Of a stretch of DNA of 64,000 bases, positions 11,860 to 24,100 are shown one piece after another. Source of the stretch: Voacanga thouarsii (taxonomy: Eukaryota > Streptophyta > Magnoliopsida > Gentianales > Apocynaceae). Both the position numbers and the translations under genes were made by a program. Where the stretch lies: positions 6,085,501-6,149,500 of the forward strand of contig JANUWF010001176.1 in NCBI GenBank assembly GCA_026120185.1. Direction: 5' to 3'. Position 1 is the first letter of the stretch; each line of letters begins with the position of its first letter. Under the pieces are notes generated by a model. It saw only the letters and a program-made list of their open reading frames with translations. It searched no databases and was not told the origin of the DNA.

Positions 11860-13950
11860 GGTGTAGATTAAAAAAGATAGCTATAGTAATAGGATTTGTC
11901 TAGCTACATAGAATATAGGATCTTTAATCGGTAGATTGATAGAATTAGTTGAGATTATACAGAGGAGAAAAATTAGCATTTTGTGTCTTCAAAAAACCAA
12001 ATGGGTAGGTGAGAAGGCGAGGGTAGTAGCGCCTTGGGGTTATAAGTTTTGGTATTCAGGTAGAGTTAGGAATAGAAATGGAGTCAGGATTATTATTGAC
12101 CATAAGTTTACTGATGATGTGGTTGAAGTGTAGAGGAAGAATGATAAAATTTTGAGCATCAAGATCATGATTGACGGCGAGATTATTACTGCTATTAGTA
12201 CATATGCGCAACAAGTGGGACTTGATGATTTAGTTAGGCAACAGTTTTAGGATAATTTAGATGAGATTGTACAGAGTGTACTGTGTGCAGAGAAACTTTT
12301 CATTGGTGGTGATTTAAATGGATATGTGGGTACTGATCAGATTTGAAAGTGTTCATGGAGGTCAGGGTTTCGGAGTTAGAAATGTAGCAAGAACTACTAT
12401 TCTTTGATTTTGCCTTGACTTATGATTTGACCATAACAAACACCTAGTTTAAGAAGAGAGATTTTCACTTAGTGACTTTTAGAAGCGGGTTAAATGCCAG
12501 TCAAATAGACTTCTTTATTATGAGACGTAGGTTTCATAGCGGTTGTATGGATTGTAAAGTTATTCCAGGCAAGTGTATAGTTACGCAACACAGGTTGTTG
12601 GTCCTCAATTTTAATTTTAGGAAAAATGGTAAGCAGTAATCAGTAGGCTGACTATAAGATCAAGTAGTGGAAGCTACAGGGGGATAAAAGAATAGCCTTT
12701 GTCGATAAGGTAGTTCAGGCAGATGACTGGTCTTCTGATATGGATTCGAATCTAGATACTATATGAAGAAAGATGGCTCAATGTATTAGTACATTAGCTA
12801 AGAAAGTATTTGGTGAATCTAAAGGAAGAGTACCTCTAAACAAGGACGTGTCGTGGTGGAACAACGAAGTGAAAAAAGTCGTAAGGAGTAAAAGAGAGTG
12901 CCATAGAAATTTAAGGAAGTGCAGGAGTATGAGAATTTTGAGAAATACAAGGTCGCGCAAAGAAAAGCTAAAGAAGCTATTAGAAAAGCAAGATCCATAG
13001 TTTACAAAGATTTATATGAAAAGTTAGATACTAAAGACGGAGAGAAGAATATATATAGACGGGCTCGTTTCAGGGAGAAGAAGATGAGAGATATAGGTGT
13101 GGTGAAATGTGTGAAAGACGATAACAACAGAGTTTTAGTTAAAAACGAAGAAATAAAGGAGAGATGGAGGTCCTATTTTGATAAGTTATTTAATGGTAGT
13201 CCAAGTTTCGAGTATAGGTAGCCTTGCAATTTCGAACGAAGAGGTTAACCGTGTGTGTATTCGTTATATTCAGAAGCATGAAGTCCGAGATTCCTTTTAA
13301 AGGATGAGACAAAAAAGCAAGAGGGACCGGATAGTATGTCGATCGAGGTTTGGAAGTATTTAGAAGAGATAGGTGTTACGTGGTTGACAAATCTGTTCAA
13401 CAAGATATATTGAGTTAGTAAGATGCCTACAGAGTGGAGGAAGAGTACTCTGATTCCTCTGTACAAGAATAAAGGGGATGTTCAAGATTGTGTCAATTAC
13501 CGTAGGATTAAACTCATGAATCATACTATGAAGCTTTGGGAGAGAGTGATTGAACAGCGGTTAAGGGGGATTATACAAATTTCAGATAATCAATTTGGTT
13601 TTATGCCTGGGCATTTCACTACGAAGGAAATTTATTTATTACGGCAGATGATTGAATATTATAGGGAAAGAAAGAAAGATTTACATATGATATTCATTGA
13701 CCTGGAGAAAGCATATGACAATGTGCATAGAGAAGTAGTTTGGTGGGCACTGGCCAAGAAAAGTGTATCACTAAAGTATATTACTCTCATTAAAGATATG
13801 TATGAGGGAGCATGTACAAATGTAAGGAGTTGCGCCGGAGTGACTGCAGAATTTCCTATTACTATTGGGGTGCATTAAGGATCAATGCTTAGCCCTTTCC
13901 TCTTTGCGGCTGTTATGAACGAGTTGACCTGTACTATACAGGAGGCTGTA
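11860..13950 (+). pseudogene. LINE ORF2, first part: endonuclease and RT
   Basis: The endonuclease begins around NIGSLIGRLIEL and continues KISILCLQKTKWVGEKA, where the expected catalytic Glu of QETKW is Lys. The RT region at 13423-13950 has TLIPLYKNKGD, then QFGFMPGHFTTKEI, then motif A IFIDLEKAYDNVHRE, then GSMLSPFLFAAVMNEL. Numerous stops (for example 12131, 12248 and 13876) and frame changes are present. The frame is cut after CTIQEAV by the LTR element and resumes at 19539. The product would nick target DNA and reverse-transcribe the LINE RNA. This copy is inactive. Confidence 0.88.
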
Positions 13951-15434
13951 TGATAAGGGCTAAAATTATCATTATTTTTTTAGTTTTTTGAGGTTGTTTT
14001 GTGATACATTTGTTGTTATAACTAGGAATATTCCTTCCAATTTGGCATTTTACTTGTAAAAAGTGTTTTTAGCAAATTTGAGTTAAAATCGAGTAGAAAG
14101 TGAACAATTCCAGAATGCACCTAGTGTTAGGCCCAGCCAATTGACCAGGCAGCAGGTCCATTTTGGTCAGCAGCAGAAATTGAGCCAACGTTTAGGGGAA
14201 AACCAGAATAGACCTGGCGCCAGGTCTAGCTGTACCTGGCGCTAGGTCCATTCTATCTGTCGAGGAGAAAAGACCAAAATTAGAGCAAAAATAGGGAAAG
14301 AACATAGTGCACTTGGCGCTAGGTGGGACTAAAGTACCTGGCACCAGGTATGCTCTGAAAGGTGAATATTCTGTGTATGAATTTGGAAATTCTCCATTGA
14401 TTTTGGTATTTTTCGAATCCTACTCGTTCAAGACTTCTTAAGCCACGAATTTGGCATCCAAGAGGCCTAAAAAAAGTACAAGAAAACACATGAAAAAGGT
14501 GTGATTTGAAGGATCCAAGCTAGCTAATTAATCACCACTCAAAGGAGCATTGTTCAAATGAGGTTTTCAAGAAAAGAAGAAGGGCTTGTCTATGAGTTTT
14601 ATCTTTTATCCTTTGTTTACTTTTCTTTAACAATGATGTACTTAATGTTTTGATTGTAATTGGATATTATTTTGGAGATTATAATTTTGAGTTAATTGAA
14701 ATTTTTTATCAATCTATTGTTATCTTTGGTATTTGATTACTTGTTATCATTGGTTATTGATGCGAGTTTTTCTAATTGACTTGTGAAATGATGTTAGGAG
14801 TTCATTGCATTGATTTCATATTTGTTAAATTTTAATGGACTTAGGAAACGAAGTTAAGATTATAGGACTAAGTGATCAAAGATTAAGTTGATTCCGCCTT
14901 GACAAAGGGTTATTAGCTAATTTCATGCTTATAAGGAATTGAGCTTAATGCATGTTTTGGTTATGTTAGCTTGATTGACAAATTTATTAATATGAACCAA
15001 AATATAGTAATTCCATGGATTGGAAACGAAGTGAAATTTATCTAAGTAGATTCACGAGGAAACGATTGAATTTTACTTTATATTCCTTCATGATGCTAAG
15101 ATGATAGTTGATTGTGATGAATACTAAGTGATTCAATATTGTATTTTCAAGATAATTATCTAGTTACGTGAAATTGCATCCTTGAAGCATATATATTTTT
15201 ATCTTTATTTATTTTTCTTTTTATTCTCTTCTTATTTTATTGACTAAATAATAAAGATTTAGTTAAAGTAAGGTGGGAGCCTAAGTTCTTGTGGAATCGA
15301 TACTTATTATTTCCTATACTATATAATGTGTATACTTGCATGTATGTGTGATTTTAGTGGTTGGTATTTTAATTAAAGCTTGATTGATTGTGGAATTTGT
15401 TGATAATTTTTTCAACACTAAAAAACACGCATCA
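13951..15434 (+). repeat. 5' LTR of the LARD element
   Basis: Starts TGATAAGGGC and ends ACGCATCA. Six palindromic GGCGCC-type hexamers lie in U3 at 14123, 14148, 14216, 14238, 14315 and 14340, that is three pairs. A worn TATA-like TAAAAAAAG lies at 14468, 128 bp beyond the last hexamer. Confidence 0.88.
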
Positions 15435-15440
15435 AGTTTT

Positions 15441-15459
15441 TGGCACTGTTGCCGGGGAT
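15441..15459 (+). promoter_or_regulatory. Primer binding site, tRNA-Asp
   Basis: TGGCACTGTTGCCGGGGAT differs at two positions from the complement of the plant tRNA-Asp 3' end. It lies six bases after the LTR. Confidence 0.85.
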
Positions 15460-18035
15460 GGACACTATCAGAAACACTCGAGTCTTGTTGATTTAGCTTT
15501 TATTGTATTTGTAAATATCACCAACTTTTGTGTTTAGGTAGTTTGTGAATATTTCTAATTTGTATTTTTTTTCTTTGTTTTTCTATTATTTTTATTTGTT
15601 TCTATTTTTCTTTTCGATTTGATCTTTGTTTTTCTTTGAGTACGAGGTTAAAATCATCTTCATGGACAACCAACAACGAGGACATATGTGGCCATGGACA
15701 CACATCCAAAGGAGTAACAATGATGATAGATTGGCAATGTTACAAGCTCGGATTAATACTTTTAGTGAGACGTCATTAGAAGCATCAATAAATTTTTTTA
15801 TTGCCAATTCAAATTCATCTATTAAGTGGCATAAAGAAGCTCCCCAACGATTGAGCAACCAAAGAACATAGCTAGCCAAGTTGGTTGAGGATGCCATAAA
15901 GGCCCATACACTTGAATAAGAGGACTTCTAAATAAAAGAGAGAGGATCTGAGGTATAATCGCACAATGTGGCAAGAGAGGTATTTGATTCTACTCCATGT
16001 GCTAATAATTCTAATTTCTCTTTGTCACATGATTTCTTAAGTTTCTCTCACCTCTTGGAGAATAATGGTCCTAATGATGATGTGTTAAGTTTGCCACACC
16101 TCAAGGAGTTGGATCTTTCAACGCTATACCATAAGAAGTCTTGGTGGTACTCTCTACCCTTCACCTCAATTTTAGGGAAGTAACTTGGTATTTGTAAATG
16201 TATTGCAAAGTAAGGATTTCTTGATCCAATCTTTAAGAACTCAATTGCTAAATTTAAGGGGGAATTTTCATTGTGACATGTCTTTTGAAGGGAAAAATTT
16301 TGATTTTAAGATTGGTACATTCTTTAGATACTATGAGCACTCATATGTTGGAAAATATATTTGTGTATCTAAATGAATGTTAAAGAATAAGGATAATGTG
16401 TTTTGTTGTACTGAAAAAAATTATTTTCATGAACATGACCTTTTTCAAAAACCTCTCTTATTTATACTTTCATCATCCTTACCTTTTTCAATAAGCATTA
16501 ATTTTATTTTCAAAGATTTGATAAGAAAGCATGATTGAGTGGAAAGAGTTTGTATCTTTATTTTGTGTTTGGAGTTGTCATGTGTTATTTCCCCCGAATA
16601 AGGAAAATATTTTCCATCTTAAGTATGGGGGAGTGAATCGTGTCTTTATTTGCTTTCTTAGAATTTTTTTTAGTATTTTTCTTTAGTTTGTTTACTTTTA
16701 TTTAGGTGTGTTTTTGTACTTTTATTTGTGTTTTATTTTATAGGTAGGAATAAAGTCCTCTTGAACAAGCCCTCCTCGCTATTCTAAGCTTTGATATCCA
16801 TTGGAGATTATTGCACTTGGGGAGTATTGCTTAACTTTCTATCCTATTATTATTTTTGTTCCCTTTGGCGATTCTTTTATGTGTTAATTTTTTTGCCAAT
16901 GAGGACATTGTTCAGTTTAAGTGTGGGGGAGTGGTTTAGTAATATTCTTTGTCCATGTTTTTATCAATTATCTTAGTTTTTTCTTGGTATCAAACAATTT
17001 TGTTGAAATTTCTTTGAAAATTTGGAGATTTAGAGCTAAATTGAGCTTATTTGTCTATAATGGAGTTATGATTTTCTTTTTAACTTTGGATATAGATTTG
17101 TCATTCATTATGGTTGGATTTTTATTTAAAAGGTAAAGTTGTGTATTAAGTTGGATTTTTGCTTAGTCTTGAGAATTTAAGTTAACATTGGTTATATTTG
17201 GTATTTGAGTTTTATTTTATTCTTTGAGTTTGAATATGGATGATATGATAAAATATTGGAAGAGGTGTTGATTAATTCTTGTATTATAGATTTAAAATTT
17301 GCTTGACTTTAAGTTGTGAATAAGGAATGTGAGGGAAAAAAAAATTTAGTGAAAAGGAAAAAATGTGAGATAGAAAAAATTTAGTTGAAAAAAAAAATGC
17401 TTTTATCTTTGAAAAAAAAAAAAAAAGAGAGAGAGATTTTCTGCTGAAAAGGGAGCCAATACGGTAAGTGGAAAAGAAGAAACAAAGAAGTATCATACTC
17501 TCTTGAGGCTATCCCGAAGGCAAGAAGGTAAGGGAAGGAAGAAGAAAGAAAAAGAAAATTGCTGAAAAAATAATGATGACTATAAGGGGGCCAATACTGT
17601 GTGTAAAGAGAAATCCATGCACTTGAGGCTATCAATTTTCAAAGTCATTGAAAAAAAAAAAAAGAGTTGAGTGTTTTCCTTGTTTTACTAACTTGAGTTG
17701 TGTAAATTTGAATTTATGATGCTAGAATTGGTTAAATGGCTTGACTTGTATTATTTATGTTATCTATGTTTTTGCGTGAGAAGTAGGATGATTTTCTTGT
17801 ATTGGATATGAGATTGTTTAACTTAACTTTGATGGCCTTGGGATTTTTTGATTTAATACATGAGTTTACAAAGTCTTAAAAGGGTTGAATGAATGACAAG
17901 TTTATATTTAAGATTAGAAGAAGGTTATGTCTTAATTATGGATGAATTGTCTAAGGAAAAATTTGAAAAATTGTTTTATCTTATTCTAAATGCTTAGTAT
18001 CTAGTTTTTGTTTGCTTGAGGACAAGCAAATGTTC
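15460..18035 (+). other. Internal region of the LARD element, no recognised protein
   Basis: Short frames such as 15663-15871 and 15968-16183 occur, but none matches a protein I know. The start TGGTATGAC-type gag motif of the related elements is absent. Two sequences resembling the 3' polypurine tract occur internally, at 16619 (AAGTATGGGGGAG) and 16919 (AAGTGTGGGGGAG). A purine-rich stretch fills about 17320-17660. This fits a large retrotransposon derivative carrying only cis signals. Confidence 0.6.
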
Positions 18036-18036
18036 A

Positions 18037-18046
18037 AGTGTGGGGG
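18037..18046 (+). promoter_or_regulatory. 3' polypurine tract
   Basis: AAGTGTGGGGGTA directly precedes the 3' LTR and matches the tract before the 3' LTR at 39466. Confidence 0.7.
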
Positions 18047-19538
18047 TATATGCTAAAATCATCATTATTTTCCTAGTTATTTGAGGTTGTTTTGTAATAT
18101 ATTTGTTGTTATAATTAGGCATATTCCTTCATATTTGATATTTTGCTTGTAAAAAGTATTTTTGGTAAATTTGTGCAAATTTGAGTTAAAATCGAGTAAA
18201 AGGTGAATAATTCAAAAATACACCTGGCGCCAGGCCCAACCAATAGACCAGGCACTGGGTCCATTCTGGTTAGCAACAGAAATTGAGCTAATGTTCAGGG
18301 GAAAACCAGAACAGATCGGGTGATAGGTTTGGCTGTACCTGACGCCAGGTCCATTCTGCCTGTCGAGGAGAAAAGATAAAAAACAGAGCAAAAATAGGGA
18401 AAGAATATAGTGCATTTGGCGCCAGGTGGGTCGAAGGTATTCGGTGCCAGATATGCTCTGAAAGGCGAATATTCTATGCACAAATTTGAGAATTCTCCAA
18501 TAATTTTTCTATTTTCTGAATCCTACTCGGCCAAAACTTCCTAAGTCATGAATTTAGCATCCAAGAGGCCTATAAAAGCACAAGAAAGCACAAGAGAAAT
18601 GTGTGATTTGAAAGATCCAAACTAGCTACTCAATCACTACTCAAAGGAGTATTGTTCAAAGGAGGTTTTCAAGAGAAGAAGAAAGGCTTGTCTATGAGTT
18701 TTATCTTTTATCCTTTGTTTACTTTTCTTTAATGATAATGTGCTTAATGTTTTGATTGTAATTAGATATTATTTTGGAGATTATGATTTTGAGTTAATTG
18801 GAATTTTTGATCAATCTATTGTTATCTTTGGTATTTGATTACTTGTTATCATTAGTTATTGATGTGGGTTCTTCTAATTAACTTGGGAAACGATGTTAGG
18901 AGTTCATTGCATTGGTTTCATATTTGTCAAATTTTAATGGACTTGGGAAACGAAATTAAGATTATAGGACTAAGTGATTAGAGATTAAGTTGATTCCACC
19001 TTGACAAAAAGTTTTTAGCTAATTTCATACTTATAAAGAATTGAGCTTAATGCATGTTTTGACTATATTAGCTTGATTGACAAATATGTTAATATGAATC
19101 AAAATATAGTGATTCTATGGATTGGGAATGAAGTGGAATTTATTTAAGTAGATTCATGACTTGAGAAATAATTGAATTTTACTTTATATTCCTTCATGAT
19201 ATTAAGATGATAGTTGATTATGATGAATGCGAAGTGATTCAATATTATGTTTTTAAGATAATTGTCTAGTTACATGAAATTGCATCCTTGAGTTATATAT
19301 ATTTTTATATATATATTTATTTTTTATTCTCTTCTTATTTTAATGGCTAAACAATAAAGATTCAGGTAAAGTAAGGTGGGAGTTTAAGTTCTCGTGGATT
19401 CGATACTTGTTATTTCCTATACTATATGATGGGTATACTTATCCGTATGTGTGGTTTTAGTGATTGACATTTTAACTAAAGCTTGATTGATTGTGGAAAT
19501 TGCTATTAATTTTTTTCTACACTAAAAAACACGCATCA
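18047..19538 (+). repeat. 3' LTR of the LARD element
   Basis: Copy of 13951-15434. Hexamers at 18226, 18251, 18319, 18341, 18418 and 18443 keep the same spacing as in the 5' LTR, with TATAAAAG at 18571. The first bases (TATATGCTAAAATC) are worn compared with the 5' LTR. Confidence 0.88.
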
Positions 19539-20300
19539 TTGTGCCATGGTGTATGTTGTTTGTTGATGATATTGTGTTAATTGATGAGACTGGAGCTAGT
19601 GTAAATGCTAAATTGGAGTTGTGGCGATAGACATTGAAATCCAAAGGCTTCAGAATTAGTAGGAGTAAAACAAAGTATATGAAATGAAAGTTCAGTAGTA
19701 GCAGAAATATAGCTCAGAGTGTAATTTTGGATGGTAGAGGTATACCAGTAGGTGATTGCTTCCGATATCTAAGATCTATTATTTAGAAAGACGGAGAGCT
19801 CGATGGCGGCGTTGCACACTGAGTTACGGCAGGTTGGTTAAAATGGAAGAGTACAACTGTTATTCTATGTGATCGTAATATACTATTGAACCTAAAGGGA
19901 AAGTTCTATAGAACAGTTGTAAGGTTTACTTTGCTATGTGGCACGAAATATTGGGCAGTTAAAAGGTGTCATATTCACAAAATGAAAGTAGCTGAGATGT
20001 TTATGTTACGGTGGATGTGTGGATATACTAGAAATGATAGAGTTAAAAATGAGACTATTAGGAAAAAAAAATGGGAGTGACATTTATTGAAGAAAAGATG
20101 AGAGAAAGCCGTCTGTATTGGTTTTGACATGTACAGAGAGGACCGAGAGTTGCTTCTGTTAGGAGAATTGAGGGAGGGAGGGAGGCAGGATAGGTTAGAT
20201 AGAGGTAGAGGCAGGCCTAAAACGATATGGATAGAGATGATTAGGAGAAATACGTCTTTGTTAGATTTGAATGAGAGTATGACGGTCGATAGAAGTAAGT
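19539..20300 (+). pseudogene. LINE ORF2, second part: RT active-site end and C-terminus
   Basis: Resumes with PWCMLFVDDIVLIDE, where FVDD is the RT active-site box. It continues through ISRSKTKYM, LNLKGKFYRTVVRFTLLCGTKYW and MLRWMCGYTRNDRVKNE, all typical of the C-terminal half of plant LINE ORF2. Stops occur at several points (for example after LELWR and after KYMK). It is contiguous in sense with 11860-13950 once the LTR element is removed. Confidence 0.85.
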
Positions 20301-20405
20301 GAAGAGAGAGAATTCATGTGGATGACCACATGTTGCTTGACATTGGTTCATGTAGCCAACCCCAAGTTTCTTGGGATTAAGGCTTAGTTTGTTATTGTTT
20401 GTTGT

Positions 20406-20421
20406 AATAGGGAATTATTTA
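20406..20421. repeat. Right target-site duplication of the LINE
   Basis: AATAGGGAATTATTTA, identical to 11563-11578. Confidence 0.9.
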
Positions 20422-20825
20422 TTAAAAATTGATATATTTAATTATTTAGTGAAAAACTATATTCTTTAGAGTAAATTTTTATAATTACTTTTACAAAAAA
20501 CTCAATGTTGATTTCTATTAAATATGAACTCTATTTTAATACTTTGACTATTTTAATTGTTGACTTAAATTAATTTTGACCTATAACTTATGTTGACTTT
20601 TGAACCATTTGAACCATTTTAACCTTTTGAACCTATGACTATTTATTTTGATAAAGACTATTTTTATTAAATTGATTTTTCATTAAATTAAACACTAGTG
20701 TATTAAAAAGTTACCAAAATTTTCATTTTACCCTTATTGCCGCCATCCTTAGAGCTAAATCCTAACTCTCCATGTTGTTTAATCTCAATCTTCCATTTGT
20801 ATTAAATCCTAAACATTTATTTTAT
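20422..20825. other. Unassigned AT-rich sequence
   Basis: No gene is seen. A phrase near 20720 (CAAAATTTTCATTTTACCC) resembles gypsy LTR sequence, and the same sequence would have continued at 22342 before the solo LTR inserted. Confidence 0.4.
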
Positions 20826-20830
20826 ATCTT

Positions 20831-22336
20831 TGATGCATAGCTTTTGGGTGTATAAAAATCATCAAATTTAAATCTATTCCTTAGTCAAGTTTTAATTAAC
20901 ACATTAATCCTAAAATACATATACGAGCAAGTATACTCATCGTAAATATAGTATATGGAATTAACGAGTATCGATCCTTAAAGGAACAAGTACACATTAG
21001 TCACTTTTTATTCATTATTTAACCTACCCAAATAAAGTAGTAAAATAAGAATAAGAAAAATAAAGAAATATATACAACTCAAGGATGTGAAACTATACAA
21101 TTTAGTCAAAGGTTTTTTGAAAATATAATAATGAATCATTCAGCCAATATCATAATCAACTATTATCTCGGTTTCATGAAGGATTTAATGTAGACCCACT
21201 TCGTTTGCAATCCATGAAATTATTATCTTCTAATTAAATTAGTGAACATATTCTGTCTCAACTAACTTATCCAAAAGATACATTAAAATTAATTCTCATA
21301 TAAATCCTTATATTTTAAGTGATTTAAAATATGAAATTAGTTAATGAATCAATATTCTAACAATCATCAACTAACATTTGATTATTTATGTTCTCGACAA
21401 TTAACGTCTTTTTCAAGTAAGTTAAGAGAGAACAAATATGAAACTAATTAATTGAAGTCATTACCAACCTTTTTTTCAAGCAAGTTAAGAACAAAAAATT
21501 AATCAACTAACTCCGTAAGAAAAATAAGTAATCAAATACCATGATAAATAATGAATTGATCAAAAGACTAAATTACTCAATAAATCTTGAATCACAAAGG
21601 TAATGTCAAATTACAATGGAAATATTGAATACATAATTGTTTAAGAAGAAGAAAACAAAGATAAAAAAAATCACTCATAGACAAGTTTCTTTCTTCTTCC
21701 TTGAAGACTTTCTTGAACAACCCTAATTGATTTGGTGAATTCCTCCTGCAATGAGTGTTTAGATTTTTTAGCTCTTGAATTCACCTCTCTATCTCTCTTG
21801 TGTTTTTTTTTCTTTCTTTTATAGGCCTCTTGGATGCTAAATTCGTTGCTTGAGGGATCTTGGCCAAGTAGGAATTAGAAAATACCGAAATATTTAAAAA
21901 AAATTTTAAATTCGTGCACAGGATTTTCGCCTTTCAGAGTGGGCCTGGCGCCGAGTACCTTCAACCCACCTAGCGCTAGGTACAATCTGTTCTTCCTCTG
22001 ATTTTTTGCTCTATTTTCACTAGCTAGACAGAATTGACCTGGTGCCTGGTCTACTGGCACTAGGTCTGTTCTATTTTCTCGTTGAGAGTTACTCAGTTTC
22101 CACTACTTGACCAAAATGAATCCGGCGCCTGGTCCCTTGATTGGGCCTGACACCAGGTGCATTCTGAAATTATTCACTTTTTGCTCGAATTCAACTCAAA
22201 TCTGCACAAATTTATCAAAAACACTTTTCACAAGCAAAATGTCAAATATGAAGGAATATGCCTAATTATTACAACAAAAGTATCTCAAAACAACCTCAAA
22301 TAACTAGAAAAATAATGGTGATTTTTTACCTTATCA
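20831..22336 (-). mobile_element. Solo LTR of the LARD family, minus strand
   Basis: On the minus strand it begins TGATAAGG at 22336 and ends ATGCATCA at 20831. ATCTT at 20826-20830 and at 22337-22341 is a perfect 5-bp target duplication, so it is a solo LTR left by recombination. Hexamers of the GGCGCC type lie at 21947, 21972, 22041, 22056, 22124 and 22149. The complement of 21816-21823 is TATAAAAG, 129 bp beyond the last hexamer. Confidence 0.92.
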
Positions 22337-22341
22337 ATCTT

Positions 22342-24100
22342 ATCTAAGTAATTTAATCTCTATTATCCAATTGTTTTAATCACAACTATACACTTGATTT
22401 AATCTTTTCCCTTCAATTATATAAAATCCTAACCTTTAATTTTACTTCTTGCTCAAGCAATTCAATCATATCCTTTTATTTCTTTCACCCAACAAACAAA
22501 ACCTGAAAATTTTCCCATTTTCCCCTTCCAAACTAGGAGCTCCCCTTTTCTTCTCTTTATTTTCTCTCTCCCTTTTCCCTTTTAGCTGCCACTCTCTTCT
22601 CTCTTTGCTCTTCAATTTTTATATTGCGAAAATAAGAACCCTAGCTCTAAAACCTGAAGATCAAGCTTCCATTTCAGTGGTTTTCAAGTGTTCTTCATAA
22701 GTTAATAACTAAGAACTCATTTTCCCTTCGATATCACAAGATTAGCAAAAACTAATTTTTTGGACAGATTTTGGTATTTTATAAAAATGCTATCTTTGAT
22801 CATTGATGGTGGAGATTTATTATAAACTCATTTGTGACATGTTCTACTATGATTATATGGTATTATATGTGGGATTTTTGAAGAAATGATGTTAATTTGA
22901 TGGTTGTAATTGCTTGGTAAATAGAGTATTGTTTTGGGAATTATTATTAGTTGAAAGTTTGGGTTTTAATTTTGCCTAATTTTCATTAAGGTTTTATTGA
23001 GCCTTATTTTTCCATGAAAATATATTATTTTTTGGAGTAATTTTATGTTAGTTTTGAATGAATATCACATCTGGAAGTTAGTCATTTGATTTTTGAAAGT
23101 TATTCTGTTTTCTATCTGAGAAATTATATAATGATGTGAGATTGAAGAACTATTTGAGTACCTTCCTGCTTGAATTTTTTATCTGAAATTTTTACACATG
23201 AAATTTCAATATCTTGAAGTATTTTGCAGCAAGAATCACTAGAAAATAATTTGTAGATTGTTCTCAGTAATTATTTGAAAATCATTGCTAAATCTATTTC
23301 TCAGAGTTACTGTAGTGACGTGATAACTTTGAGCATGCTAATGACCTACTTAGATATATGATTATTGAGTGGATTTTTTTAGTATCTTCTACACATGCTA
23401 AAGTTATGATCTGGAAATTTTGAGTAGATTATGAGTTCATTTGCCTAATTAATTAATCACATTATATTATGCTCTATTTTGTTTTATTAACACCAAATTT
23501 CTAATTAGGAGATAATTTGAATTACTTATGATTTTGCTATAAACCTTTCATGATCTCAATCTACTTTGATTATATGATGATATGAGAATGTTTAATAATT
23601 TTTATCATTGTACTTTGAAGTTGATTGATGACTCTTAAATGTTATTTCTTATACACAAGACAGTCTATTTATGTGATTAGGATATTTGAAGATCACTTTG
23701 ATTTATTTTATTATTACTTGATAATATAAATTGCCGAGCTTAACTATGTGATATTTTCATGTAATATATGATTCTTAATTGTTGATTACCATGTTAATTG
23801 ATGATGGAGATGATGTGAGATAGGATTGTGATATGAGAATGATTAAGACTTTGAATGAGCTGGTATATAATTGCCATAGGTGAATAATTTATATATTTGA
23901 GATTAATGATAGGAAGTTAATACATATTCAATTTATATGTTAGATTTTGTGAAAGTTGGAGGTCTTGAACCAATGAACTAAGATAAAAATATCTTTCTTT
24001 TGCTAAAACTCAATGTAACTCTCCACATTCAAAACATGTTTTAAATGCAAGTTACCTTCTATAAATCTATGTATTCACATAAACTTTTTCATGCAAAAAT
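22342..24100. other. Unassigned AT-rich sequence
   Basis: No coding region is supported; the small frame at 22449-22700 is composed of CT-rich sequence. The CT-rich block followed by an intron-like AT stretch resembles the leader of a retroelement LTR or an old promoter, but I cannot assign it. Confidence 0.4.

Larger units (their letters stand above)
13951..19538 (+). mobile_element. Non-autonomous LTR element (LARD type, tRNA-Asp primed) inserted in the LINE
   Basis: Two LTRs of about 1.49 kb flank 2.6 kb of internal sequence without recognisable gag or pol. It starts TGATAAGGGC and ends ACGCATCA. The flanking bases CTGTA (13946-13950) and TTGTG (19539-19543) are consistent with a 5-bp duplication of CTGTG after two transitions. 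This also restores the LINE reading across the RT. The primer site matches the 3' end of tRNA-Asp as in Athila/Tat gypsy elements, so I infer a deletion derivative mobilised by such an element. Confidence 0.88.
11579..20405 (+). mobile_element. Full-length LINE, split by a nested LTR element
   Basis: Bounded by a perfect 16-bp duplication and ending in a TTTGTTATTGTTTGTTGT-like tail after the GGGATTAAGGC motif common at plant LINE 3' ends. Removing the insertion at 13951-19538 leaves about 3.2 kb. That holds a 5' region (11579-11860) followed by one endonuclease-reverse-transcriptase frame. The coding frame has many stops, so the element is dead. The match of both ends argues for a complete insertion, not a 5'-truncated one. 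Confidence 0.9.

Noticed and set aside
14123..14345. CRISPR-like array
   Set aside because: Regularly spaced short palindromes could suggest it, but the repeats are only 6-14 bp, spacers are not unique 30-mers, the host is a plant and the array lies in an LTR.
15441..15459. tRNA-Asp gene fragment
   Set aside because: The match is to the complement of the tRNA 3' end and lies next to an LTR, so it is a primer binding site. No tRNA body is present.
22449..22700. Possible small secreted protein gene with hydrophobic N-terminus
   Set aside because: Composition follows a CT-rich block; no signal-peptide-like start with conserved context, and no match I recognise.
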